A stretch of 64,000 nt of DNA from Jeotgalibacillus haloalkalitolerans (GTDB taxonomy: Bacteria > Bacillota > Bacilli > Bacillales > Jeotgalibacillaceae). Of the stretch, positions 28,098-36,370 are shown piece after piece (position 1 is the stretch's first letter; each line of letters starts with the position of its first letter). The translations under genes and the position numbers were made by a program. Under the pieces are notes generated by a model, which was given only the letters and a program-made list of their open reading frames with translations, made no database searches and had not been told where the DNA came from. The stretch is from assembly GCF_034427455.1 (NCBI RefSeq), contig NZ_JAXQNN010000002.1, forward strand, positions 558,001-622,000, written 5' to 3'.

Positions 28098-29156
28098 TTA
28101 AATATTTTGTAAAAGATTAAATACCGGCAGTAAAATGATAAGGTATGCCCCTACAACTGCAAGACCGAGAAGAATAAATATAACCGGTTGCAGGATCTGA
28201 AAGTATGTGCCTGACCTTTCTTCCAGTGCATTTAAACAGTACATGCTGTAAAAACCCCACTCTCTTTCAAGATTGCCGTTCATTTCTCCATGTTCAGTTA
28301 CACGATGCAGTTCGTCTGTAAAATAAGGAAGCTGAAGCATTGTATGGTGCATACTCTGTCCCCTATGAAGTTCTTCAGTCATAAATTGCCCGATCCCCTT
28401 AAATAACGGTCTGTATGGCTGGTCTATAAATGTTTTCAGCATCTGCTGAAACGACAGCCCGCTTTTAAGTAAAATGGATGCTTCTCTGGAGAACAGATAA
28501 CTGTGATAATGCTTAAAATAAAATCCGGCAAACGGCATCGAAGAGATGATTTTCCACTTTTCGAGTGAGGGTTTTTTCAGCAGAACAATTGAAAATATTG
28601 ATGCGAGGATAACGATTAATATACTTGTCGCCATCATAATTGATGGAATGATCCTAAAGATCATTTCTGCCGTGTGAAGAACCCCGGACTTTTCATTTCC
28701 AACAGCCTGATAAAGCTGAGTCATTCTCGGCAGTAAATACAGATTCAGTACAGATGAAACGAAAACAAACAGCAGAATCAAAAATAATGGATACTGCAGA
28801 ATTGAAAGCAGTTTTTTTCTTTGACTTTCGCGGTGCTTCATAAGAACAGCTGTTTCAGCCAGAGAACTTTTCACATCTCCATACTGTTCAGCAAAATAAA
28901 GGTGCATACAAACGTAAGAAGGATAGCCAAGTGATTTAAAAGTTTCACTGATTGAAGAACCGTTCAGTAAGCTTTTAATCAGCTGACCCTTTTGGGAGAT
29001 TGAAGGGAACTGTAGAAACAGAAAGCTGAGAGATTGATCAAGAGGATAACCGTTTTCACGAAGTTCACTTAATCGGTGAAGGAAAACCGGCTGATCTTTT
29101 TTGGGAATATAAGTCTGACGGTGTAATCCAGCGGTGATATTCCTGAGGAGATACAT
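28098..29156 (-). CDS. comGB: ComGB competence pilus membrane platform protein
   Basis: GspF-family polytopic protein of about 352 residues with two repeated helical domains (each near FLHRLSELRENGYPLDQSL and LFSREASILLKSGLSFQQM) and three membrane segments, the last at the C-terminus (ILQPVIFILLGLAVVGAYL). It anchors pilus assembly. The start lies inside comGA: TTG 29162 is six bases after AAAGGAG, ATG 29156 twelve; I give the ATG. Confidence 0.92.
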   Translation of the reverse strand: MYLLRNITAGLHRQTYIPKKDQPVFLHRLSELRENGYPLDQSLSFLFLQFPSISQKGQLIKSLLNGSSISETFKSLGYPSYVCMHLYFAEQYGDVKSSLAETAVLMKHRESQRKKLLSILQYPLFLILLFVFVSSVLNLYLLPRMTQLYQAVGNEKSGVLHTAEMIFRIIPSIMMATSILIVILASIFSIVLLKKPSLEKWKIISSMPFAGFYFKHYHSYLFSREASILLKSGLSFQQMLKTFIDQPYRPLFKGIGQFMTEELHRGQSMHHTMLQLPYFTDELHRVTEHGEMNGNLEREWGFYSMYCLNALEERSGTYFQILQPVIFILLGLAVVGAYLIILLPVFNLLQNI

Positions 29157-30135
29157 AGCCAAGAGCCGCTCCTTTCCTGAAAAGCTGCTCCAGTGTTGCA
29201 TACGGGGTTTGCTCAGGCAGTTCATCTAAATAATCACATACAGCATGCGTGGTCATAATTTCGTAAATTGAAGTTCTTGACCTGGTCTTGCCATTTATAT
29301 TGATTTTCACAAGACGCTGCCCTGTTGCGCCAATTAGTGACTGTTTTAAATCTTCTTTGCGAATACCAAGGTCAATCATTCTCCTGATTGCGCCTTTTGT
29401 ATCCTTTGCATGAAGTGTTGACAAGACAAGATGTCCGCTGAGTGAAGCTTTTACAGCAATATCTGCTGTCTCTTCATCTCTGATCTCTCCTATAATGATC
29501 ATATCAGGATCATGTCTCAGTACAGCTTTGAGACCTGAAGCATAAGTAACCCCTGCTCTTTCATTAATCTGAACCTGTAAAACGTGGTCTTCATTTCTTT
29601 CTACCGGGTCTTCAAGCGTGATGATATTTCTATTCAGTTCGGTGGAACAATAATGAATAAGTGAATAAAGTGTTGTGGACTTCCCGCTGCCTGTTGGTCC
29701 GGAAAAAAGCAGAAGTCCCTGAGGCTGTCTGACGAGAGATGAGAGTATTCTTGCGGAATTTGAAAATAATGAAAGTTTTTCGATTGGAATTGCAAATGAT
29801 TGGGGTAAAAGTCTGATGACCATGCTTTCTTTGCCTTCTGCTGCGGGGAGTGTGGAAATTCTGAGGGAGACTTTTTCTTCATCGATCATCATGAGTGTAG
29901 CACCACTCTGGGGCTTTCGTTTTTCACCAATATCCAGGGAAGCTTTAAACTTGAAGTGTGAGATCAGCCGTTCTCCCTGATTAGCAGAGATTTTTCTTAA
30001 CATGGTTAAATCTCCAAGTGCCCGAAGCTGAACAGTCATCTGCTGGGATTCAGGATAGAAATGAATATCAGACCCGTTATTTCTGAATGCTTCGGTAATT
30101 AAGTTTTGTGCAAGTAGTTCTGTGCCATATGGCAT
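29065..30135 (-). CDS. comGA: ComGA competence pilus assembly ATPase
   Basis: Type II/IV secretion ATPase of 356 residues. Walker A FSGPTGSGKSTTLYS near residue 142, Asp box ITLEDPVE, Walker B DMIIIGEIRDEETADIA, His box SGHLVLSTLHAKDT. Drives assembly of the ComGC pseudopilus. First gene of comGA-GG. ATG preceded by AAGGATG. I looked for ComK boxes (AAAA-N5-TTTT) upstream and saw no convincing pair. Confidence 0.95.
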   Translation of the reverse strand: MPYGTELLAQNLITEAFRNNGSDIHFYPESQQMTVQLRALGDLTMLRKISANQGERLISHFKFKASLDIGEKRKPQSGATLMMIDEEKVSLRISTLPAAEGKESMVIRLLPQSFAIPIEKLSLFSNSARILSSLVRQPQGLLLFSGPTGSGKSTTLYSLIHYCSTELNRNIITLEDPVERNEDHVLQVQINERAGVTYASGLKAVLRHDPDMIIIGEIRDEETADIAVKASLSGHLVLSTLHAKDTKGAIRRMIDLGIRKEDLKQSLIGATGQRLVKININGKTRSRTSIYEIMTTHAVCDYLDELPEQTPYATLEQLFRKGAALGYVSPQEYHRWITPSDLYSQKRSAGFPSPIK

Positions 30136-30230
30136 TTTTTCACATCCTTTCTTAAGATATTTAAACTATACACGAAACCTGGGGATTTGTCTTTTGTTTT
30201 TTTAATTATTTGACAATTTTTTAATCAAAC

Positions 30231-30284
30231 AAAAAACGCCGGCTCACCTATCAACACACTTTATGCATTGATAGGTGAACCGGC
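30231..30284 (-). terminator. Terminator after mgsR
   Basis: Very long stem GCCGG(C)TCACCTATCAA/TTGATAGGTGA(A)CCGGC with a T run on the minus strand (GTTTTTTG). Only about 20 bases after the mgsR stop. Confidence 0.9.
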
Positions 30285-30303
30285 ATTGACATCTCCATTA
30301 AAA

Positions 30304-30684
30304 TCAGCCTGAAAGCTTGTATGTCTGTTTTTTGTTCGATAGACTTCTTAATCCTTCAGGGTTATAGCCAACAATAAGAGATTTCCCATCTGTTAAAATA
30401 GGACGCTTTAACAGTTTTGGATCTTCAATAATCATTTTAACCACTTCTGATAGTGGAAGGTCTTCCACATCCTGATCAAGTGCCTTAAACGACTGACTGC
30501 GGGTAGCAAGAAGTTCATCCAGCCCATCAGTTGTAAGTGACAGCAGGCTCATTAATTCATCATAATCAGGTGTTTCTCTAAAAATGTGACGTTCATTCAC
30601 ATTTACTTCATTTTCTTTCAGCCACTTCTTCGTTTTTCTGCAAGATGTACAACTTGGATAAGTAAAGAATGTAATTTGACTCAT
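30304..30684 (-). CDS. mgsR: Spx/MgsR-type transcriptional regulator
   Basis: 126-residue ArsC/Spx-family protein. The redox switch CTSC is at residues 12-15 (YPSCTSCRKTKKWL), and RETPDYDELMSLLSLTTDGLDELLATRSQSFK and RRPIL-like KRPILTDGKSLIVGYNP match MgsR (YqgZ) more than Spx. MgsR binds RNA polymerase alpha to activate a subset of sigma-B stress genes. ATG after TGGAGGT. Lies just upstream of comG as in B. subtilis. Confidence 0.88.
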   Translation of the reverse strand: MSQITFFTYPSCTSCRKTKKWLKENEVNVNERHIFRETPDYDELMSLLSLTTDGLDELLATRSQSFKALDQDVEDLPLSEVVKMIIEDPKLLKRPILTDGKSLIVGYNPEGLRSLSNKKQTYKLSG

Positions 30685-31059
30685 GATCTTACCTCCATTT
30701 GTTTAGTTTTTGTATCACCTTTGGATAAGTAATATTTATGTTATGTTTATTGTATACCACGTGTATAATAGTTGTACACCTATTTTATATAAAAAATATA
30801 ATTATTTTTCTATTGTTCACAATTTTGTTTAAAAGTATCCGTCTATTTCGTTGCAGCAGAAGGGTTTAAGCAGTATTCTGATGATAAAATTGCTTCAAAT
30901 CTTATTCATACAGGCTCTGTTATAAATGTTTAACGTTTGTACAAGGGATCTTTGAAAAATCACTCAATCGTCACATTTAAAAATATGGGTTATTTACTTT
31001 GTAATATGGTATCCTATATAATAGGTTCGATGGATTGTTTGCGTAAAGGAGGGATTCGG
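30685..31059. other. Intergenic region between mgsR and yqgY
   Basis: 375 bases, AT-rich, no gene. Left part holds GTGTATAATAGTTGTACAC (30761-30779), an imperfect dyad that overlaps a TATAAT on the plus strand, next to GTATAC and CACGTG. Right part holds a plausible promoter for yqgY: TTACTT (30994-30999), 17-base spacer, TATAAT (31017-31022). Nothing else recognisable. Confidence 0.5.
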
Positions 31060-31302
31060 ATGGATAAAATGTATCGCGTTATGGGGTTTTGGACTGGAAT
31101 TTTCTCTGTATTATTTTATTTAGGACATATGCCAAAAACTTCATTGCTTTTCCTGGCCCAGACAGGCTTTTTCATCCTTTTAGGGTACATGAAATTATCT
31201 GAGCGCATGTATGTGTATGTATTCTTTGTATACTTAACAATTTTCTTTGCAGGATTTACTTACTGGACAACATTTATGATGCCGCTTAAGGGTCCGCTTT
31301 AA
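31060..31302 (+). CDS. yqgY: DUF2626 membrane protein YqgY
   Basis: 80 residues with three membrane helices (about 6-24, 28-44, 50-70); sequence MDKMYRVMGFWTGIFSVLFY is characteristic of DUF2626. Function unknown. The ATG at 31060 has AAAGGAGGG nine bases upstream; a longer upstream reading frame has no support. Confidence 0.85.
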   Translation: MDKMYRVMGFWTGIFSVLFYLGHMPKTSLLFLAQTGFFILLGYMKLSERMYVYVFFVYLTIFFAGFTYWTTFMMPLKGPL

Positions 31303-31319
31303 ATCTAAGCTGATTCAGA

Positions 31320-31358
31320 TAAAAGAGACGATTCCTTTTACAGGAACCGTCTCTTTTT
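31320..31358. terminator. Bidirectional terminator between yqgY and yqgX
   Basis: Stem AAAAGAGACG(A)TTCCT/AGGAA(C)CGTCTCTTTTT, serving both convergent genes. Confidence 0.88.
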
Positions 31359-31360
31359 CG

Positions 31361-31990
31361 TTACTGGAGAAAAGGGTTATGATTTCTTTCCCGACTGATT
31401 GTCGTAACTGGACCGTGTCCGGGTAAAACATAGGTCTGATCCTCAAGCGTTAACAGCTTATTTTTAATACTCTTTATCAGCTCTTCCATTTGACCACCCG
31501 GAAGGTCTGTTCTGCCTATACTTCCATTGAATAGTACATCTCCGGAGATTACAAGGGATTCTTCTTTAAAGTAAAAGCTCACACTGCCGGGAGAATGTCC
31601 CGGTGTATGATAGAGCTGAAATCTAAAATCTCCAATGCTGACTTCACCTTCTTGATCCCAGATCTGCTCTGCCGGCGATGCGACGATCGGGTCAATTCCC
31701 TGAAACAGAGCAGAACCGTTTTTTTCAGGTTTTGACAGCCAGCTTTTCTCCTGGATATGCATATAAACATCAATTTGATATTCATGCCTTACCTCTTCTA
31801 CCGCACCAATGTGATCAAAATGAGCATGTGTCAGCAAAATCCCGAGAGGCTTTAAGCTTTTTTGTTGAATAAATTGCATCACTTTGTGTGCTTCTTCCCC
31901 CGGGTCAATAATTAAACACTCTTTCCGGTCATTGTACAATATGTACGCATTTGTCTGCATCGGGCCCAAAGGCAGCTGATACCATTCCAT
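31361..31990 (-). CDS. yqgX: Metallo-beta-lactamase-fold hydrolase YqgX
   Basis: 209-residue glyoxalase II-like metallohydrolase. Metal site THAHFDHIGA (residues about 54-63), HTPGHSPGSVSFYF, SGDVLFNGSIGRTDLPG and the final LPGHGPVTTISRE provide the two-metal ligands. Likely cleaves a thioester such as an acylated low-molecular-weight thiol, but the substrate is unknown. ATG after GGGAGGTG. Confidence 0.9.
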   Translation of the reverse strand: MEWYQLPLGPMQTNAYILYNDRKECLIIDPGEEAHKVMQFIQQKSLKPLGILLTHAHFDHIGAVEEVRHEYQIDVYMHIQEKSWLSKPEKNGSALFQGIDPIVASPAEQIWDQEGEVSIGDFRFQLYHTPGHSPGSVSFYFKEESLVISGDVLFNGSIGRTDLPGGQMEELIKSIKNKLLTLEDQTYVLPGHGPVTTISRERNHNPFLQ

Positions 31991-32065
31991 TTATATCACC
32001 TCCCGGAAAGTGTAGCATGATTATGAAAAAAAGACGAATACTCACGAAAGTGTCACGAATTATGC

Positions 32066-32094
32066 TCGACATTACAAACATTTAACTATAAAAT
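32066..32094 (+). promoter_or_regulatory. Sigma-A promoter of yqgW
   Basis: TCGACA (32066-32071), 17-base spacer, TAAAAT (32089-32094), about 75 bases before yqgW. Confidence 0.5.
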
Positions 32095-32168
32095 ATATTA
32101 AGAGTACGCTTATATTATGCACTAATCTCGTTTATTCATGAACCAACGTATGGAAAGGGGTGCTTTTA

Positions 32169-32339
32169 ATGAACGGATTAACAATTATCCTTGCGCTGGT
32201 AACCATTCTATCAGTTATTGGTACAATCACATCTTTTAAAGAGAAAAACATTATGGGTATTTTCTTTGCAGTGGCTTCACTTGGTGTATTTGGCTGGTTT
32301 ACTGTGATGACAATCGTATTTGACGGATATCCGGTATAA
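32169..32339 (+). CDS. yqgW: DUF2759 small membrane protein YqgW
   Basis: 56 residues with two membrane helices (about 3-18 and 28-48): MNGLTIILALVTILSVIG and GIFFAVASLGVFGWFTVM. Function unknown. ATG at 32169 preceded by GGAAAGGGGTG. Located between yqgX and yqgV as in B. subtilis. Confidence 0.82.
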   Translation: MNGLTIILALVTILSVIGTITSFKEKNIMGIFFAVASLGVFGWFTVMTIVFDGYPV

Positions 32340-32341
32340 TT

Positions 32342-32373
32342 AAAAAAAGCTGACATCAGTCAGCTTTTTTTAT
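32342..32373. terminator. Bidirectional terminator between yqgW and yqgV
   Basis: Stem AAAAAAAGCTGAC/GTCAGCTTTTTTT with a 4-base loop; its right end overlaps the last codon of yqgV. Confidence 0.9.
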
Positions 32374-32687
32374 TTGGATAAATGTTTTTTTACCGATGCA
32401 AGCTTATTTTGCATAGAATGATCATTTCTGTCTCTTCTTTCATCGATACGGATATTTGTAGCCACCCTTTTAATATCCTCAGAAAAGACTGACTCATGCA
32501 GCTCCTGTATGACTTTAAATAGATCTGTAAGCTCACCTTCAATCAATGTACTCATCGGTGCTAGTTCATACGTAATGAGTCCTTCACCTGCCCTGGCCTC
32601 CAGCACACGCTGAATATCCGCCACATATTTACTGACGCTCGGTGAAGCCGTGCCAATCGGTATAATTGTAATATCTGCGATAGCCAT
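32370..32687 (-). CDS. yqgV: MTH1187 family thiamine-binding protein YqgV
   Basis: 105 residues, ferredoxin-like fold of the MTH1187/YkoF group. MAIADITIIPIGTASPSVSKYVA and YELAPMSTLIEGELTDLFKVIQELHE are diagnostic. Relatives bind hydroxymethylpyrimidine or thiamine; role in cells is unclear. ATG at 32687 is nine bases after AAGGAG. Confidence 0.87.
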   Translation of the reverse strand: MAIADITIIPIGTASPSVSKYVADIQRVLEARAGEGLITYELAPMSTLIEGELTDLFKVIQELHESVFSEDIKRVATNIRIDERRDRNDHSMQNKLASVKKHLSK

Positions 32688-32717
32688 TTCAGTCAACTCC
32701 TTTTCAATGCATTCATT

Positions 32718-32725
32718 ATAATATA
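32718..32725. repeat. Left 8-bp target duplication of palindromic repeat A, copy 1
   Basis: ATAATATA, repeated exactly at 32851-32858 on the other side of the element. Confidence 0.65.
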
Positions 32726-32850
32726 GGCTTTGTTAAAATTGGCTGTTGATTTCCGCTTCAGGGGGACGCTTCCCGCGTCCGGGCGGTGAGCCGCCCCCTT
32801 TCGCTTCGATCACCATCTGTACAGAAACAACAATGGACTTTAACAAAGCG
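32726..32850. mobile_element. MITE-like palindromic repeat A, copy 1
   Basis: 125-bp non-coding element between yqgV and ltaS. Its ends are inverted: GGCTTTGTTAAAAT on the left and CGCTTTGTTAAAGT read inward from the right. The GC-rich middle folds (CGGGCGG...CCGCCC). It is flanked by an exact 8-bp direct repeat, the mark of transposition. Second copy at 45785-45936. Confidence 0.7.
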
Positions 32851-32858
32851 ATAATATA
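32851..32858. repeat. Right 8-bp target duplication of palindromic repeat A, copy 1
   Basis: ATAATATA, identical to 32718-32725. Confidence 0.65.
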
Positions 32859-32882
32859 AAAAGCCCCCGAAGGAGCTTTTTA
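32857..32882 (-). terminator. Terminator after ltaS
   Basis: Short stem AAAAGC(C)CC/GG(A)GCTTTT with T run on the minus strand; overlaps the target duplication next to repeat A. Confidence 0.65.
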
Positions 32883-32885
32883 TAC

Positions 32886-34793
32886 TTATTCTTCAGTTAC
32901 AGCAGTATCTTCTAAAAGTCTTCCTGATTCAGTATCATAAAACCTCAGAAGGTCCCCGTAAATAATTTCATCATTAAATGCCAGTTCCTCAGTTGCCTTA
33001 TCAATCAGAGGCTGACAGCTCTCTTTCTCAACAGGTTCTCCTGATTCTTTATCCCAGCATGTTTCACCTGCGTATACCAGGTCTTCTGAAATGACACGGC
33101 CGTCTCTCAAAATCGCTGTATTATCGTTCTCTTCTGAAAAGATATCCTGACCAAATTGAATACTGTTGCTTCCTTCAATCCCCATAATATTCTGGATTGT
33201 CGGCTTCAGGTCAATCTGACCGGCAATTTTACTGTTTGTTTCACCAATATCTTCACCAGGAATGTGAATGAACATCGGAACCCTTTGCAGCTGGGCAGTA
33301 TCAAATGCTGTAATTTCTTCCTGCTCCAGGTACTGTGCCATTGCAGCATTATGGTTTTCAGAAATACCGTAATGGTCACCATACATAACAATGACTGAAT
33401 CTTCGTATAAACCGGCTTCTTTGAGGTTAGTGAAGAATTCTTTAATTGCTTCATCCTGATATCTTACAGTCTGGAAGTAACGGTTTAGAGTCCCTGAGTT
33501 TGAATCAAACTCATTGATAAACTTATCTTCCTCATCAAGATAGAAAGGATGGTGATTCGTCAGTGTAATCATTTTCGAATAGAAAGGCTGTTCCATTTCT
33601 TTCATGTGTTCAACTGATTGTTCAAAGAAAGGAATATCTTTCATTCCCCAGTTAACTGCCTGACCTTCACCTACAGTATAGTCAGTCAGAGAATAGTAGC
33701 GGTCATATCCGAAATTATCATAGACAATATCACGGTTCCAGAAGCTCTTGTTATTTGCGTGCATAGCATTCGTATAATATCCCGCTTCATTCAGACTGTC
33801 AGTCAGCGTATTATACTCATTACCGCTATGTGTGAAAAAGACTGCTCCACGGCCTAATGGATAAAGTGAATTATCAAGCAGAAATTCAGAATCAGATGTC
33901 TTTCCCTGCTCTGTCTGGTGATAGAAGTTATCCATATAAATAGTATTTTCATCTTCAGTCAGCGTATTCAGGAATGGTGTAATCACTTCACCATTCATTT
34001 CATTATTAATAACGAAATTTTGCATAGACTCAAGTTTCACTACGATCAGGTTTTTACCCTCACCAATTCCGTGCAGGTCATTATTCACATCGGCTTTGTT
34101 CGCCTGAACATAGTTATTTACATCAACCAGTGCGTCACTGTCAGCCAGTGCACGCTGAGCAGATTGCTTAGACTGCAGATACACATCATAAATATGATAG
34201 TTATATGTTCCAATATTCTTAACGAGCATTTCACGGTCAAATGTACGTGTAAGCAGCTGAGGACGCTCTGTCTCAGCTAATCCGAGATTCAGGAAGAACG
34301 TAGCAATTGCTACAAGGAAATATGCTCTTCTGTTTAATTTAGTCGGTTCTTTAAACACCATGAATGATGGTTTATACTTTGCTAAAACAATCAGGATTAA
34401 TACATCAATAAAGTAAAGTGCATCAGTCATATAGATGTTTTCCATTGCACTGCCGCCAAGATCCCCGAAGTTGTTTGTCTGGAATAATACAGGCAGAGTA
34501 ATAAAGTCATTAAAGAATCGGTAGAACACCATATTGGCAAAAAGAATGGTTGTTAATACGAAACTTGTAATAATGACATAGTTGTTTCTTGTTTTCTCTT
34601 TTTTAAATAGCAGCCCTACACCAAAAATCAGTAATAGGAAACTGAGTGGATTGATAAACAGGATCAGATCCTGCATAAAGTTGTCTGTGCTGATATTAAA
34701 GCTTGCGTGATATGCGATAAACGTTTTAATCCAAAGGAACGCAATGGCAATAATGACAAGCGACAGCTTTGGCATTGACCATCTTTTGTTCAT
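32886..34793 (-). CDS. yqgS: Lipoteichoic acid synthase family sulfatase-fold enzyme
   Basis: 635 residues. Five N-terminal membrane helices (about 8-200) and an extracytoplasmic sulfatase-like domain. The catalytic threonine is in QGKTSDSEFLLDNSLYPL near residue 298; metal ligands in VKLESMQNFV and YGDHYGIS. It transfers glycerol phosphate from phosphatidylglycerol to grow lipoteichoic acid. Position between yqgV and glcK corresponds to B. subtilis yqgS; it may be the main LtaS here. ATG after GGAGGAAAC. Confidence 0.93.
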   Translation of the reverse strand: MNKRWSMPKLSLVIIAIAFLWIKTFIAYHASFNISTDNFMQDLILFINPLSFLLLIFGVGLLFKKEKTRNNYVIITSFVLTTILFANMVFYRFFNDFITLPVLFQTNNFGDLGGSAMENIYMTDALYFIDVLILIVLAKYKPSFMVFKEPTKLNRRAYFLVAIATFFLNLGLAETERPQLLTRTFDREMLVKNIGTYNYHIYDVYLQSKQSAQRALADSDALVDVNNYVQANKADVNNDLHGIGEGKNLIVVKLESMQNFVINNEMNGEVITPFLNTLTEDENTIYMDNFYHQTEQGKTSDSEFLLDNSLYPLGRGAVFFTHSGNEYNTLTDSLNEAGYYTNAMHANNKSFWNRDIVYDNFGYDRYYSLTDYTVGEGQAVNWGMKDIPFFEQSVEHMKEMEQPFYSKMITLTNHHPFYLDEEDKFINEFDSNSGTLNRYFQTVRYQDEAIKEFFTNLKEAGLYEDSVIVMYGDHYGISENHNAAMAQYLEQEEITAFDTAQLQRVPMFIHIPGEDIGETNSKIAGQIDLKPTIQNIMGIEGSNSIQFGQDIFSEENDNTAILRDGRVISEDLVYAGETCWDKESGEPVEKESCQPLIDKATEELAFNDEIIYGDLLRFYDTESGRLLEDTAVTEE

Positions 34794-34850
34794 ACTGTTT
34801 CCTCCTACACTTTCAATTACAATTTGTGGACATTCTATTGATATCCCATA

Positions 34851-34879
34851 ATCATACTCCTGATTGTAAATAAAATCAA
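34851..34879 (-). promoter_or_regulatory. Sigma-A promoter of the LTA synthase gene
   Basis: Minus strand -35 TTGATT (34879-34874), 17-base spacer, -10 TATGAT (34856-34851). Confidence 0.55.
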
Positions 34880-35120
34880 ACCCGTCATTTACATACTTAA
34901 AATCTTATTTACAATTCCACCATAATAGACGTTTGAAACATGAAAAAGTTCCGTTTTTATTAATTTAAATTAAAATCATTCAATAGTCTTACACGTCATT
35001 TTTCCTATAAATCACAATGTAAAGGTGAATCAAACTCTTATTTTAAACGATTCACGTAAAATGTAAAGTAAATACACTAATATTGTAAAAGCCTGATTAT
35101 TCACAAGAATGAAGAGATCA
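34880..35120. other. AT-rich spacer between glcK and the LTA synthase gene
   Basis: Most of the 366-base gap 34794-35159. Apart from the promoter at its left and the glcK terminator at its right I see only AT-rich sequence, including TTTACA-like hexamers that are not phased as PhoP boxes. Confidence 0.5.
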
Positions 35121-35150
35121 AAAAAGACCCTCTGTCAGAACAGAAGGTCC
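35121..35150 (-). terminator. Terminator after glcK
   Basis: Stem GACC(C)TCTGT/ACAGA(A)GGTC with a six-base T run on the minus strand. Confidence 0.85.
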
Positions 35151-35159
35151 GGTTAATGA

Positions 35160-36128
35160 TCAATGCTTATATTTGATCAGCCAGGCTGCACCAATGACGC
35201 CGGCATCATTTCCAAGCGTTGCAACTTTAATCTCAGTTGATTCAGCTACCGTTGGAAATGCGTAAGCTTTAAATTTTTCTGAAATACCATCCAGCAGAAT
35301 ACTTCCCGCTCTTGATACACCTCCACCGATTACGATTCTTTCAGGATTCAGTGCACTGCCCAGGTTTGCGAGCGCAAGCCCCAGGTAAAATGTAAGCCTT
35401 TCTACTGCAGCAGATGAAGCAGGGTCCCCATTTTTTGCTTCATCAAAAACGTTTTTAGCAGTGATTGCATTATGTTCATCCATGATTTTATGAAGCGCTG
35501 AGACTGCATCTGATTTTTCCATTTCTTCTTTAGCAAGTCTGACTACTCCTGTAGCTGAAGCCACAGTCTCAAGACAGCCGGTTTTCCCGCAATTACACTG
35601 GTAACCACCTTCAGGAACGGAGGTAATATGCCCGATCTCTCCGGCTGCACCTTTAATGCCGTGCGCAATGTCACCATTTACGATGACTCCTCCGCCAACA
35701 CCTGTACCAAGTGTTACGCAAACAACATCTCTTGCTCCTCCGCCGGCACCTTTCCACATTTCGCCCAGTGCAGCTGCATTCGCATCATTTTCAATGACAA
35801 CCGGCAATCCTGTCTGCTGTGATAATTCATCTCTTAATGCAACAGGCTTATCCCAGCCGATATTTACCCCGGTGTACAGAATGCCTGTCTGCATATTTAC
35901 AGGACCGGGCGCACCTACCCCGATTCCGATTACCTGCTCTTTATTCAGATTCATCTGATTCATCTTTAATTTAACTGCTGCTGCAATATCCGGAATAATA
36001 CTGATGCCGTTATGTGAAGTATTCGTAGGAATCTCCCACTTCTCAACAATGTTTCCTTCATCCGTAATAACTGCGAGCTTTGTTGTTGTACCGCCAATAT
36101 CTACTCCAAAAATATACGCTGCTTTCAT
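35160..36128 (-). CDS. glcK: ROK family glucokinase
   Basis: ATP-dependent phosphorylation of glucose, 322 residues. N-terminal phosphate loop FGVDIGGTTTKLAVI, GVGAPGPV, catalytic IENDANAAALGE, GTGVGGGVIVNG and the ROK zinc motif CNCGKTGCLE are all present. ATG at 36128 is eight bases after AAGGTGG and two bases after the yqgQ stop, so coupled. Same order as B. subtilis yqgQ-glcK. Confidence 0.96.
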   Translation of the reverse strand: MKAAYIFGVDIGGTTTKLAVITDEGNIVEKWEIPTNTSHNGISIIPDIAAAVKLKMNQMNLNKEQVIGIGVGAPGPVNMQTGILYTGVNIGWDKPVALRDELSQQTGLPVVIENDANAAALGEMWKGAGGGARDVVCVTLGTGVGGGVIVNGDIAHGIKGAAGEIGHITSVPEGGYQCNCGKTGCLETVASATGVVRLAKEEMEKSDAVSALHKIMDEHNAITAKNVFDEAKNGDPASSAAVERLTFYLGLALANLGSALNPERIVIGGGVSRAGSILLDGISEKFKAYAFPTVAESTEIKVATLGNDAGVIGAAWLIKYKH

Positions 36129-36129
36129 G

Positions 36130-36339
36130 TTAACGACCACCTTGGCTTTCTTTTCTGATTTCACTTTTTAATACCATGAGTGCTTTTAAATAATCCTCAC
36201 GCTCTAACATACCTGCTTCGTATAACTCTTTTACTTCAATTTCCATCAATTCCAGCGTTGCAAGTCTGCCAGGGCCATATACATACTGCCCATATCTCTT
36301 CAGTAACATCTGAACGTCATGCATGGTGTTAAAATTCAT
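36130..36339 (-). CDS. yqgQ: YqgQ (DUF910) small protein
   Basis: 69-residue helical cytosolic protein, MHDVQMLLKRYGQYVYGPGRLATLELMEIEVKELYEAG-type, diagnostic of DUF910; structures are known but function is not. Start ATG 36339, nine bases after GGGAG; the GTG one codon before is also possible. Unlike B. subtilis there is no gluP rhomboid gene between it and the cyclo-ligase. Confidence 0.88.
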   Translation of the reverse strand: MNFNTMHDVQMLLKRYGQYVYGPGRLATLELMEIEVKELYEAGMLEREDYLKALMVLKSEIRKESQGGR

Positions 36340-36370
36340 CACATGGCACTCCCTGTTTTCATTGAACTTA

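Noticed and set aside
30136-30240. ComK boxes before comGA
   Set aside because: AT-rich, but no AAAA-N5-TTTT pair with proper spacing could be found by eye.
34900-35060. PhoP boxes before the LTA synthase gene
   Set aside because: Only isolated TTTACA-like hexamers, not phased at 11 bp.
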